A stretch of 8,844 nt of DNA from JASFQI01 sp050115555 (lineage in GTDB: Bacteria > Desulfobacterota > DSM-4660 > Desulfatiglandales > HGW-15), in assembly GCA_050115555.1 (NCBI GenBank), contig JASFQI010000200.1:1-8844 (forward strand), in the 5' to 3' direction. The position numbers and the translations under genes were made by a program. Shown here piece after piece: positions 1-7,407 of this stretch; position 1 is the first letter of the stretch; each line of letters begins with the position of its first letter. The notes under the pieces are model-generated. The model did no database searches. It saw only the letters and a list, made by a program, of their open reading frames with translations, and had not been told where the DNA came from.

Positions 1-1
1 C

Positions 2-772
2 ATGGAAGACATTCAGAACCACCAGGACGACCGAAACATTGACATCGACCAGGTCGGTGTCAAGGGGATTCGCTACCCCATCACCGTGCTCGACAAGAAC
101 ATGGGGGAGCAGCAGACCATTGCCAAGATCAACATGTACGTGAACCTTCCGCGGCATTACAAGGGCACGCACATGAGCCGGTTCGTGGAGATTCTCAACG
201 AGCACAGCCGGCGAATCTCCCTTCAGAGCTTTCCCGAAATCATGGATGAGATGAAGAAGCGCCTCAACGCCGAGAGCGCGCACATGGAGATCACGTTTCC
301 CTACTTCATCAAGAAGGAGGCCCCCATTACTCGAAGCGAGGGCCTGATGGAGTACAAGTGCACGATCACGGGCGCTGTGAATACAGGGAGCGACCTGGCC
401 TTGATGATCCACGTGCCCGTCTCCACCCTCTGTCCCTGCTCCAAGGAAATCAGCGATTACGGGGCCCACAACCAGCGCGGCGAGGTGCGGCTCCAGGTGC
501 GGTTCAAGAGGTTCGTCTGGATCGAGGATCTCATTCGACTGGTGGAGGAATCGGCCTCGAGCGAGGTGTTCAGCGTGCTCAAGCGGGAGGACGAGAAGTA
601 CGTGACCGAGTACGCCTACCAGCACCCGATGTTCGTGGAGGACATTGTCCGCGATATCGCGCAGAAGCTCAACCAGGATTCGAACATCACCTGGTTTGCC
701 GTGGAGTCGGAGAACTTCGAGTCCATCCACAACCACAATGCCTACGCTTACGTAGAGAAGCGCAAGGGCTGA
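2..772 (+). CDS. folE2: GTP cyclohydrolase I type 2 (FolE2/MptA family)
   Basis: Converts GTP to 7,8-dihydroneopterin triphosphate, the first step toward tetrahydrofolate and toward queuosine-type deazapurines, in the cytoplasm. The 256-residue product has the usual length for FolE2 and shows the family signature STLCPCSKEIS at residues 141-151, followed by GAHNQRG at 154-160. Cys144 and His156 are the expected metal ligands, and E203 and the HNH at 243-245 sit where the remaining ligands are expected. The N-terminal pattern (D-R-N-I-D-I-D-x-V-G-V-K) is typical of the family start, so the ATG at position 2 is probably the true start, although no upstream sequence is visible to confirm a ribosome site. 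FolE2 is the metal-flexible, non-homologous alternative to FolE and is Zur-regulated in some bacteria; whether that holds here cannot be seen. The next gene uses a folate cofactor, consistent with a folate-purine neighbourhood. The assignment is firm. Confidence 0.96.
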   Translation: MEDIQNHQDDRNIDIDQVGVKGIRYPITVLDKNMGEQQTIAKINMYVNLPRHYKGTHMSRFVEILNEHSRRISLQSFPEIMDEMKKRLNAESAHMEITFPYFIKKEAPITRSEGLMEYKCTITGAVNTGSDLALMIHVPVSTLCPCSKEISDYGAHNQRGEVRLQVRFKRFVWIEDLIRLVEESASSEVFSVLKREDEKYVTEYAYQHPMFVEDIVRDIAQKLNQDSNITWFAVESENFESIHNHNAYAYVEKRKG

Positions 773-975
773 CCGGTTTCGTTTTCCGTTGCCCGGGACC
801 TGAAGGAGCGCGCGGACCCGACGTTCCTTGAGGGGATCCCCGGACTCTCGCAGACCGGCCTATTGAATCTCCCCGCAGCACGCTCGAGGAATGCGCGAGC
901 AAAGCCCTTTCACCGCCGTTCGTTTCAAAAGAGCCAACCCATGTCCGAAAACCCAATACCCAACAGGAGCGCGCA

Positions 976-2271
976 ATGCCGGACGACCTGAAGAAGATGT
1001 ACCGCACGGTCATGGACGATCATTTCCCTTCGGAAATCACCATTTCCTTTGGTGACCAGACCCTCGTTTACCGCAAGCGAACCTGGAAGATTCCGGACGC
1101 TGCGAGCGGGGAGGTCATTGAGAAGGGCCTTCGGTATGGAGAAAACCCCGGGCAGGAGGCGGCGCTCTATGCGCTGGTGAATGGAAACCTGGTCCTGGGC
1201 GAGTGTGAATTTATTGAGCCCGGTCGGGGCCTGGTCTCTGCCATCAACGAGGAGGACATGCTCCAGGCCGGAAAGCATCCGGGCAAGACGAATCTGACCG
1301 ATGTGGACAACGCCCTGAACGTCATGCGCTACCTGACCGAAGGACCGGCCGTCGTGATCGTCAAGCACAACAACCCGTGCGGCGTGGCTTACGGCCGGAG
1401 TACGGCCGAGGCCTACGACAAGGCGAACCGTGCCGACCGGATCGCGGCGTTCGGCGGATGCGCGCTTTTCAACCGGCCCGTGGACCGGGAGACCGCCGAG
1501 GCCGTGGCCGAGAATTACCTGGAGGTGGTGGCCGCGCCGGATTACGAGGAAGGCGCGGTGGACATTCTCGCCGCACGCGCCAACCTCCGCATCCTGCGCA
1601 TCGCCCGAATGGACCGCATTGCCGAGTACGCCGCCGCGCGGTTCGTGGACTTCAAGGGCTTGATGGACGGGGGAATCATCCTGCAACAGTCCCCGCTCAA
1701 CCGGATTCACACGAAGGAGGACTTTGCCCTGGCCTCGGCCGAGTACAAGGGGTCGACCTACACCATCTCACGAAAGCCCACGGACACCGAGTATGCCGAC
1801 CTCCTTTTCGGCTGGCAGGTGGAGCAGGGGATCACGTCGAACTCGGTCATTTACGTGAAAAACGGTGTCACCGTGGGGATCGGGACGGGAGAGCAGGATC
1901 GGGTGGGCGTGGCCGAGATCGCCATCTTCAAGGCCTACACCAAGTACGCCGATGCGCTTTGCTTTCGGCTCCACGGCCTGGCGTACAAGGATCTCCTGCT
2001 CCAGGTGGACCGGGGAGAACGGGACCGGGCCCTGCTGGACGAAATCGACGAGGAGACCAGAAACGCCAAGGGCGGGCTCATGGGTGCGGCCATGGTCTCC
2101 GACGCGTTCTTTCCGTTTCGGGACGGTGTGGACGTGGCACTTCGAGAAGGCGTTCGCGCCATTGTCCAGCCCGGGGGGTCCCTGCGGGACTGGGAGGTGA
2201 TTCAGGCCTGCAACGAGGCGGACCCACCGGCCACCATGGTGTTTACGGGGCAGCGGGCCTTCAAGCACTGA
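976..2271 (+). CDS. purH: Free-standing AICAR transformylase (PurH C-terminal domain only)
   Basis: Predicted phosphoribosylaminoimidazolecarboxamide formyltransferase: transfers a formyl group from 10-formyltetrahydrofolate to AICAR, giving FAICAR, the penultimate step to IMP. Visible PurH transformylase motifs are LRYGENPGQ (52-60), the catalytic KHNNPCG (130-136, with the Lys-His pair), AFGGCALFN (158-166), SNSVIYVK (288-295), GIGTGEQDRV (301-310), SDAFFPFRD (375-383) and VQPGGSLRDWEVI (397-409). At 431 residues it lacks the roughly 200-residue N-terminal MGS-like IMP cyclohydrolase domain of the usual bifunctional enzyme of about 510-530 residues; the first 50 residues do not resemble that domain. 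The ATG at 976 is preceded by AGGAG (965-969) at 6-nt spacing. An ATG at 941 is out of frame. IMP cyclohydrolase must therefore be supplied elsewhere, by a separate single-domain protein or an archaeal-type PurO; none is in this window. The gene lies 203 bp after folE2, with no clear terminator between them. Confidence 0.93.
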   Translation: MPDDLKKMYRTVMDDHFPSEITISFGDQTLVYRKRTWKIPDAASGEVIEKGLRYGENPGQEAALYALVNGNLVLGECEFIEPGRGLVSAINEEDMLQAGKHPGKTNLTDVDNALNVMRYLTEGPAVVIVKHNNPCGVAYGRSTAEAYDKANRADRIAAFGGCALFNRPVDRETAEAVAENYLEVVAAPDYEEGAVDILAARANLRILRIARMDRIAEYAAARFVDFKGLMDGGIILQQSPLNRIHTKEDFALASAEYKGSTYTISRKPTDTEYADLLFGWQVEQGITSNSVIYVKNGVTVGIGTGEQDRVGVAEIAIFKAYTKYADALCFRLHGLAYKDLLLQVDRGERDRALLDEIDEETRNAKGGLMGAAMVSDAFFPFRDGVDVALREGVRAIVQPGGSLRDWEVIQACNEADPPATMVFTGQRAFKH

Positions 2272-2305
2272 CCGCTCGGCGTTGAAGTTCCATGGACGCT
2301 ATGTT

Positions 2306-2322
2306 GCCTCGATGTGCGAGGC
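2306..2322. repeat. Short inverted repeat downstream of the AICAR transformylase
   Basis: GCCTCG (2306-2311) and CGAGGC (2317-2322) form a perfect 6-bp stem with a 5-nt loop, 35 bp after the stop codon. There is no following T run, so it is not a canonical intrinsic terminator. A 12-bp perfect palindrome, GGCCCATGGGCC, lies at 2355-2366 in the same gap. Neither has a known role, and either may be chance in GC-rich DNA. Confidence 0.3.
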
Positions 2323-2420
2323 CGGCGTGCCCCTGCGCGGGTATCCCTCTACGGGGCCCATGGGCCGACCATCCATGCACGGGGCGCGACGCCTGATTTC
2401 TCACCAGGAGGAGGGGAGCG

Positions 2421-2813
2421 ATGACGTTCGATGTCAAATGGGAGGAAAGGGATGGTGGGATGGTGGTGGTCCAGCCATCGGGGCAGTTGGACTCGAACAC
2501 GTACACCCTGCTGGAGGAAGCCCTGAATCCGCTCCTGAAGCCCTCCCTGCGGGTTCTCGTCTTCGATATGCGGGACCTCCAGTACATCACCAGTGCCGGG
2601 CTGCGCGTCCTTTTCAAGGCCGCCAAGACGGTGGAAGAGCTTGGCGGGACCTATCTCATGAGCAATCTCCAACCCCAGATTCAGAAGGTCTTCGATATCA
2701 TCAAAGTGCTTCCCAGTATGCAGATTTTCAGGGACATCGAGGAGGTGGACGCCTACCTGGACGCCATGCAGCAGAAGGAGGTGGCGCGGCAGGAGGATCC
2801 TTCCGGTTCGTGA
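2421..2813 (+). CDS. STAS-domain protein, anti-sigma factor antagonist-like
   Basis: A single STAS domain of 130 residues, the family of SpoIIAA and RsbV, which bind anti-sigma kinases and release a sigma factor or other partner when unphosphorylated. The core reads PSGQLDSNTYTLLEEAL (19-35), then VFDMRDLQYITSAGLRVL (47-64). Ser58, in TSAGLR, lies at the phosphorylation position of the family and has the same number as Ser58 of SpoIIAA, so phospho-switching is plausible. The last 15 residues are a charged tail outside the fold. The ATG at 2421 follows a strong purine-rich ribosome site (AGGAGGAGGGG, starting at 2406). No anti-sigma kinase, phosphatase or sigma factor is adjacent, so the partner is unknown; orphan STAS proteins can also act in chemoreceptor-like or lipid-transport systems. 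It converges with the large minus-strand gene, leaving only 37 bp between the two stops and no recognisable terminator. Confidence 0.88.
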   Translation: MTFDVKWEERDGGMVVVQPSGQLDSNTYTLLEEALNPLLKPSLRVLVFDMRDLQYITSAGLRVLFKAAKTVEELGGTYLMSNLQPQIQKVFDIIKVLPSMQIFRDIEEVDAYLDAMQQKEVARQEDPSGS

Positions 2814-2850
2814 TCGTATCGAGGCTTTGAAGGCCCTGAAGCAGCTCAGG

Positions 2851-5800
2851 CTAAAACAGTGCCAGCTGCGTCTGTCGGCGCTTGGGCTTCCACGAGGCCC
2901 GCTGCACGGGTGTGCAAAGCGTCTCCGGAAGGCGTCGAAGGAACCGGGAAGGGCTCAGCTCCAGGGTGCGCCCGTTGAGCGTGCGGCGTGCAGACCAGGA
3001 GAGGAACGCAAGGTTTCGTGCCCGGGTGAGGGCCACGTAAAGGAGGCGCTGTTCTTCGTCCTCGTCCGCCTCCCGAAAGAGGGTGAGGGGCATGATGCCG
3101 TCCTCGAGCCCGCTGAGGAACACCACCGGCCACTCCAATCCCTTGGCCGCGTGAAAGGAGAGGAGGGCGACCCGGTCGCCCACGAGCGAGGCGTGGTCGA
3201 TGCCACGCTCCAGGGAGAGGGCGTCCACGAAGGCCTCGAGGCCTCCGTCGAAATGAAAGGTGAGGTCCCGCAGGCGGCGCAATGCCTCGAGCGCATCCCC
3301 GCTGTCCCCCTTCAGGTCGTGAACGGCCACGGCATGGTCCACCAAGTCCGGCAGACGTTCGGCAGGCTGGACCGCCCGGATATTTTTTTCCACCGCGGCA
3401 GCATCCTCCCCAAGCAGATTGGCGTAGGCCTCGCGGTAAAATGAGTTATCCGGGTGGCAGAGGGTTTGAAGAAACCGCCATAGCACAGGGATCGGCTCCC
3501 GGGTGGTCAGGGGTTTTTCACCGGAACGGACAAAGGGGATGCCGGCCCGAAGAAAGGCCTCCTCAAAGGCCTCGGCCTGTGCATTGATCCGGAAGAGCAC
3601 GGCAATGTCCCCGAACGCAAACTCCCCCGCACCTTCGTGAGAGGCGACCCGACCGCTGTCCAGGGAGAAATAGGTGGTCCCGCCCAGGAGCTTCTCGATT
3701 TGCTCCACCACCATTTCGGCCTCCTCGCGATGGGTGGCGCAGGGGCACATGCGAAGGGGCTCTCCTTCGCCGGTTCCGCCTGCCAGGGGTCGGGAGGCAT
3801 CCAGCAGCGCTGTCGCTCCCTGAAGGATGGAGCGCACGGAACGGTAGTTGCGGGCTAGAGCGACCTCGGTAGCTCCGGGGAAGTCGCGAGAAAACCGACG
3901 GAAGCCGCTCACGTCCGCCCCTCGGAATCCATAGATTGCCTGGTCCGGATCCCCGATGGCCGTGATGAGGCAGGCCCCTTCCCGGAACAGGCCGCGAAGC
4001 AGTCTCGCCTGAAACGGGCTTGTGTCCTGGTACTCGTCCACGAACACGCAGGGGTATCGCACGCCCAGGGCCCGGCAGGTCTCAGGATGCTCGCGGATCA
4101 GTCGAAGCGTTTCCACTTCCAGGTCGTCCAGATCCAGCATGCCCTGGGAGCGGAGCATGCTACGGTAGGCCGCCAGACAGGGGGCGAGTTCCAGATCTTT
4201 CGGCTCCGGCGTCTCCTCCAGGAGTTCCTTCCGCTTCAGCGTCGGCATGCGTGAGAGCAGCCGTGCAGCCGTCACACCGGACTCTCCGATTTCATCGACG
4301 GCTTTTCGGGCGATCTCGGCCGCATCCGCTTCCGAGCATACGTCGAAATCCCGAGGGATTCCGGTGCGAGGGCCCTCCTGTCTCAGAAAGTCCAGGCAGA
4401 ACCGATGAAAGGTGGCCACACAAGGAGTCGTTGCGGGATTCCCCAGAAGCCGTTCGATCCGCTCTCCCATTTCCCCGGCCGCCTTGTTCGTGAAGGTGAG
4501 GGCGAGCACCTGCTCGGGCAGGACGTCGCCCTCGCGGATCATGTGCGCGATGCGATGGGTAAGGGTCAGAGTCTTGCCCGTGCCCGGGCCGGCCACGATG
4601 AGGAGATGCCCTCCCCGGTGGAGAACGGCCTGCTGCTGTTCCTCGTTCAGGGGGTCCAGAATCGGGTCTTCGGGTGACGCGAGGAGTGGTTTCTTTTTCG
4701 GCTCCTCTGCCGGCGAATCGGGATCGACCCGGCGCTTGGTTACTTTCGGCTTGGAGCGAGGCTTTCGGGCCTTCTTCGAGGGTTCAAAGAGCACGCCCTG
4801 CCCGGTCAGGGCGTCCATTTCAGCCGGATCGAAGACCCGGATCACGCCGTACTCTCCGTCGAATCCCCCCTGGCGAATCACGCGGTCCTCGCGCATGCGC
4901 GACACGGCCCGAGCCAGGAGTGGACCCCCGGCGGTCTCGATCTCTTCCACAGATACCGACATGAGGATGTCCAGCTCCGGTCCCAGATCGGCCAGCAGGG
5001 CCTCATAGGCCGTACTTACCTTCTTAGTGGCGGGCCCGCAGGAGAGGAGTTCACTCAGGATTTCGGGCAGGGGAATCAGGCTGCGAAACGGTCTCTGGAG
5101 GACGGGTTCGTCCCGGTCTGCCAGCTCGGCCACGCGGTTGAGGACCCCTACCGTGACCGGAGACCCGCACACGGGGCAAAGTCCCTGTGCTTCCAGGGTC
5201 TCTTCAGGCGCCATGCGGACTCCGCATTTCCGGTGTCCGTCCAAATGGTACTTCCCTTCCTCGGGATAGAACTCGATGGTCCCTTGAAACCCGGTTCCAT
5301 CGGTCATAGCTCGAATCATGGGATCGTATGCCATTTCCGTCTCAAAAAGGTTGGCCTCCCTGCCCAGCTTGGAAGCGGAGTGGGCATCCGAGTTGGAGAC
5401 CAGGATGTATTTGTCCAGCGCAGAGAGAAGTCGGTTCATGGGGGGGTCCGAAGAGAGACCCGTTTCCAGCGCGTGGATGTGAGGAGACAGGTCCTCGAAA
5501 CAGGCCTCCAGCGTGTCGAATCCGGACTTGGAGCCGAACAGGCTGAACCAGGGCGTCCAGATGTGGGCGGGGATAAAGAAGGCCCGGTCGTCCGTTTCAA
5601 GGACGATCTCCAGAAGGTCGCGTGAGTCGAGCCCCAGAATGGGGCGGCCGTCCGAGGCGATGTTCCCGATGCGATCGAGTCGTTCGTTGAACCGGGCTGC
5701 GGCTTCAAAGCCGGGAAGGAGCACGAGGTGGTGGAGCTTGCGTGTCTTTTCGCCCTTTTTGTAGATGCAGCTGATCTCGCTGGAGAGCATGAAACGGACG

Positions 5801-6054
5801 GACCTTTGGCAAGCCGAAGGAAGGGTGTCGAGAACGTTCCGCTCCAGATCGGGACGAAGCCGGAAGAGCCCGTGTTCGGCTTCCACGAGCTGCTCCTGAA
5901 GCTCGGCGATCCAGGCCGGGTGGGTGATATCCCCTGATCCCAGCACGGAGATCCCTTTTTTGGCCGCCCAGAAGGCGAGCTGCTCGGCGTTCAGCGAACG
6001 GGAGGTGGCCCTGGAAAACCGGGAGTGGATGTGGAGGTCTGCGACAAAGGACAT
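2851..6054 (-). CDS. Endonuclease Q-like PHP nuclease fused to UvrD/Rep helicase with C-terminal clamp motif
   Basis: A 1067-residue fusion, numbered from the ATG at 6054-6052. Residues 1 to about 400 are a PHP-family domain (TIGR00375/EndoQ type): ADLHIHS (5-11, metal ligands D6, H8, H10), GSGDITHP (39-46), SSEIS (91-95), HHLVLLPG (108-115), IPAHIWTPW (161-169) and NSDAHS (221-226). A zinc knuckle follows with H274, C277, C293 and C296. EndoQ nicks DNA 5' of uracil, hypoxanthine, xanthine and abasic sites. A lysine-rich linker (about 425-457) leads to a superfamily 1A helicase: Walker A AGPGTGKT (488-495), LTFTNKAAGEM (519-529), DEYQDT (673-678), GDPDQAIYGFRG (701-712), ARNYRS (734-739), SFHAAKGLEW (966-975) and YVALTRAR (1006-1013). 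The protein ends in QLALF, a sliding-clamp-binding pattern. A longer reading from 6153 would add 33 residues, but they look non-coding; the shorter start matches the family, though its ribosome site is weak. It likely excises or unwinds DNA around deaminated bases. The biochemistry of the fusion is inferred. Confidence 0.93.
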   Translation of the reverse strand: MSFVADLHIHSRFSRATSRSLNAEQLAFWAAKKGISVLGSGDITHPAWIAELQEQLVEAEHGLFRLRPDLERNVLDTLPSACQRSVRFMLSSEISCIYKKGEKTRKLHHLVLLPGFEAAARFNERLDRIGNIASDGRPILGLDSRDLLEIVLETDDRAFFIPAHIWTPWFSLFGSKSGFDTLEACFEDLSPHIHALETGLSSDPPMNRLLSALDKYILVSNSDAHSASKLGREANLFETEMAYDPMIRAMTDGTGFQGTIEFYPEEGKYHLDGHRKCGVRMAPEETLEAQGLCPVCGSPVTVGVLNRVAELADRDEPVLQRPFRSLIPLPEILSELLSCGPATKKVSTAYEALLADLGPELDILMSVSVEEIETAGGPLLARAVSRMREDRVIRQGGFDGEYGVIRVFDPAEMDALTGQGVLFEPSKKARKPRSKPKVTKRRVDPDSPAEEPKKKPLLASPEDPILDPLNEEQQQAVLHRGGHLLIVAGPGTGKTLTLTHRIAHMIREGDVLPEQVLALTFTNKAAGEMGERIERLLGNPATTPCVATFHRFCLDFLRQEGPRTGIPRDFDVCSEADAAEIARKAVDEIGESGVTAARLLSRMPTLKRKELLEETPEPKDLELAPCLAAYRSMLRSQGMLDLDDLEVETLRLIREHPETCRALGVRYPCVFVDEYQDTSPFQARLLRGLFREGACLITAIGDPDQAIYGFRGADVSGFRRFSRDFPGATEVALARNYRSVRSILQGATALLDASRPLAGGTGEGEPLRMCPCATHREEAEMVVEQIEKLLGGTTYFSLDSGRVASHEGAGEFAFGDIAVLFRINAQAEAFEEAFLRAGIPFVRSGEKPLTTREPIPVLWRFLQTLCHPDNSFYREAYANLLGEDAAAVEKNIRAVQPAERLPDLVDHAVAVHDLKGDSGDALEALRRLRDLTFHFDGGLEAFVDALSLERGIDHASLVGDRVALLSFHAAKGLEWPVVFLSGLEDGIMPLTLFREADEDEEQRLLYVALTRARNLAFLSWSARRTLNGRTLELSPSRFLRRLPETLCTPVQRASWKPKRRQTQLALF

Positions 6055-6195
6055 GGGGTGAATGAAACCCCATTCCAGGAATCCTGTCAAGCCAAGCTCG
6101 ACGTCCCCGATAGGCATGGAGCGAAGCGGAAATCCGCTTGATTCAGGGTCCATGGTAGGCTATCGTAGTATTATTGCTATTTCTCCTCAGCTCGC

Positions 6196-6214
6196 ATTCA
6201 ACTATGTATTGAAT
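6196..6214. repeat. 19-bp inverted repeat, possible operator
   Basis: ATTCAA and TTGAAT flank a 7-nt centre (CTATGTA) in the AT-rich part of the divergent region. It lies 142 bp upstream of the preferred start of the repair fusion and 240 bp upstream of the stress-protein start. The size and symmetry suit a dimeric repressor site, but no regulator family can be named. Confidence 0.35.
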
Positions 6215-6423
6215 TCAGGGCACGGTTTCGTTTTCTATCGAAACCTCGATTTCCATCTTTTGTCGATTGAAGATTCTGGAATCACCGGCCGATCCGAAGG
6301 CGGATGAACCCGCAGAACGTCTGATCAGCGACGGTATCGTATGAAGTCGTGTCTCTCCGTTTTGCCAGTTGGACCAGGAGGATGAGGACGGGAGCTGGAC
6401 ATGTTCAGAGGCCAATGCCCGGC

Positions 6424-6446
6424 TGATCCGGGCCCGATCAAGGAGG
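6424..6446 (+). promoter_or_regulatory. Ribosome site of the universal stress gene with an abutting inverted repeat
   Basis: AGGAGG (6441-6446) lies 7 nt before the ATG at 6454 and fixes that start. Directly upstream, TGATC (6424-6428) and GATCA (6436-6440) flank CGGGCCC. In mRNA this could form a small hairpin ending right at the ribosome site, which might tune access. A translational effect is inference only. Confidence 0.5.
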
Positions 6447-6453
6447 GCAGGCC

Positions 6454-7368
6454 ATGAGAATCCATATCCGACGAATCCTTTGCACCACGGATTTTTCCGT
6501 ATGCTCGGGAGACACGGTGCCGTATGCCGCAGCCATGGCTAAAGAGTACGGGGCCGAGCTCTTTGTGTGTCACGTGGTGGACCTCCCGCCTGCATCGTCA
6601 TTCGGGGAGACCCTCCTGGATCCGGAAGTGTACTGGGCAGACTCCCTGAGGGAGGCCGGGGAAAGGATGGAGACGCTCATGCAGGGCGTTCCGGTAGCAT
6701 GGGAGCCCCTCGTTCTTGGCGGTAGCGTAGCCGAAAGTGTGGCCCGGATCGCCGAGGAGAAAGAAGTGGACCTTGTGGTGACCGCCACACACGGGCGTTC
6801 CGGCCTGCAACGGCTTTTCCTGGGATCCGTGTCCGAAAAGCTGATGCGAATCCTTCCCTGTCCGCTCCTCGTGACCCGGAGCCCCGAGCCGGAAACGCCA
6901 CGGCAGGTGAACGAACCGATTCGCTTCGACCGAATCCTCGTGGGGTGTGATTTCTCCCCGGATTCCGAACTCGCCTTTCGTCACGCTTTGAGCCTGGCCC
7001 AGGAGTTCCAGTCCGAGATCCATATGGCGCACGTGATCGAGCCCCAGGCCTATCGCGACTTGACCCATCCGTCCGCGTCCTCCGATGAGGCCCGCTCCGG
7101 TCTGCGGGATGAGTTGGAGGAGAAGCTCTATGCCATGATACCCGGGGAGGCGCTGAACTGGTGCGAACCCAGGACCGTCCTCCTTGCGGGGCAGCCGTAT
7201 GAGGAGTTGGTCAAGTACGCCGTTCTGCACAAGCTGGATTTGATGACCCTCGGCTTTCGAGGGCGCGGATTGGTGGAGACGCTGCTCGTCGGCTCCACCA
7301 CGGCGCGCGTGGTCCGACAGGCCCCGTGCCCGGTCCTGTCGGTCCGTCCCAGGCTGGTACCTCTTTGA
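6454..7368 (+). CDS. Tandem-domain universal stress protein (UspA family)
   Basis: A 304-residue cytoplasmic protein made of two UspA domains in series, about residues 1-143 and 156-300. Domain 1 opens IRRILCTTDFS (5-15) and carries the nucleotide-binding loop ATHG (111-114), nine residues, then GS (124-125). Domain 2 opens FDRILVGCDFS (158-168) and carries GFRG (267-270), nine residues, then GS (280-281), an exact G-2x-G-9x-G-S ATP-binding pattern. In domain 1 the first glycine of the motif is alanine, so domain 2 is the better candidate for ATP binding. Each domain ends in the usual PCPLLV or PCPVLSV strand. There are no transmembrane segments or added kinase or antiporter domains. UspA proteins aid survival under starvation, oxidative or respiratory stress by mechanisms still poorly defined. 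The start is set by AGGAGG at 6441-6446. The gene is followed by a regulatory region with no obvious canonical terminator directly after the stop. Confidence 0.94.
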   Translation: MRIHIRRILCTTDFSVCSGDTVPYAAAMAKEYGAELFVCHVVDLPPASSFGETLLDPEVYWADSLREAGERMETLMQGVPVAWEPLVLGGSVAESVARIAEEKEVDLVVTATHGRSGLQRLFLGSVSEKLMRILPCPLLVTRSPEPETPRQVNEPIRFDRILVGCDFSPDSELAFRHALSLAQEFQSEIHMAHVIEPQAYRDLTHPSASSDEARSGLRDELEEKLYAMIPGEALNWCEPRTVLLAGQPYEELVKYAVLHKLDLMTLGFRGRGLVETLLVGSTTARVVRQAPCPVLSVRPRLVPL

Positions 7369-7392
7369 GGCGGCGGCCTTGGGGCCCTTCTC

Positions 7393-7407
7393 TTTACACT
7401 CTGTAAA
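7393..7407. repeat. Perfect inverted repeat, possible enhancer-binding-protein site
   Basis: TTTACA-CTC-TGTAAA, with perfect 6-bp arms and a 3-bp centre, sits about 110 bp upstream of the -24 element at 7513. That is the distance range at which sigma-54 activators usually bind. It is followed by an A run, so in plus orientation it does not make an intrinsic terminator for the stress gene. Which activator would bind is unknown. Confidence 0.4.

Larger units (their letters stand above)
6055..6453. other. Divergent intergenic region between the repair fusion and the stress protein
   Basis: About 400 bp between two divergently transcribed genes. The part from about 6155 to 6290 is clearly more AT-rich than its surroundings, as expected for a promoter region. 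It holds a 19-bp inverted repeat (6196-6214) and a small hairpin, ATCCG-AAGG-CGGAT (6292-6305). Two overlapping 14-codon open frames (6341-6385 and 6382-6426, sharing ATGA) precede the stress gene, but nothing shows they are translated. No convincing sigma-70 pair with proper spacing is visible on either strand. Confidence 0.6.

Noticed and set aside
773..975. Terminator or promoter between folE2 and the transformylase gene
   Set aside because: Only weak GC-rich dyads (for example GCTCG/CGAGC at 882-900) without T runs, and no properly spaced promoter pair, were seen.
3008..3022. Sigma-54-like element on the minus strand
   Set aside because: GGCACGAAACCTTGC has the GG and GC 13 bp apart instead of 12 and lies inside the helicase coding sequence near its 3' end.
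6055..6153. Longer N terminus of the EndoQ-helicase fusion starting at 6153
   Set aside because: The extra 33 residues do not resemble the family, which begins close to the ADLHIHS motif, and no ribosome site lies at a proper distance before 6153.
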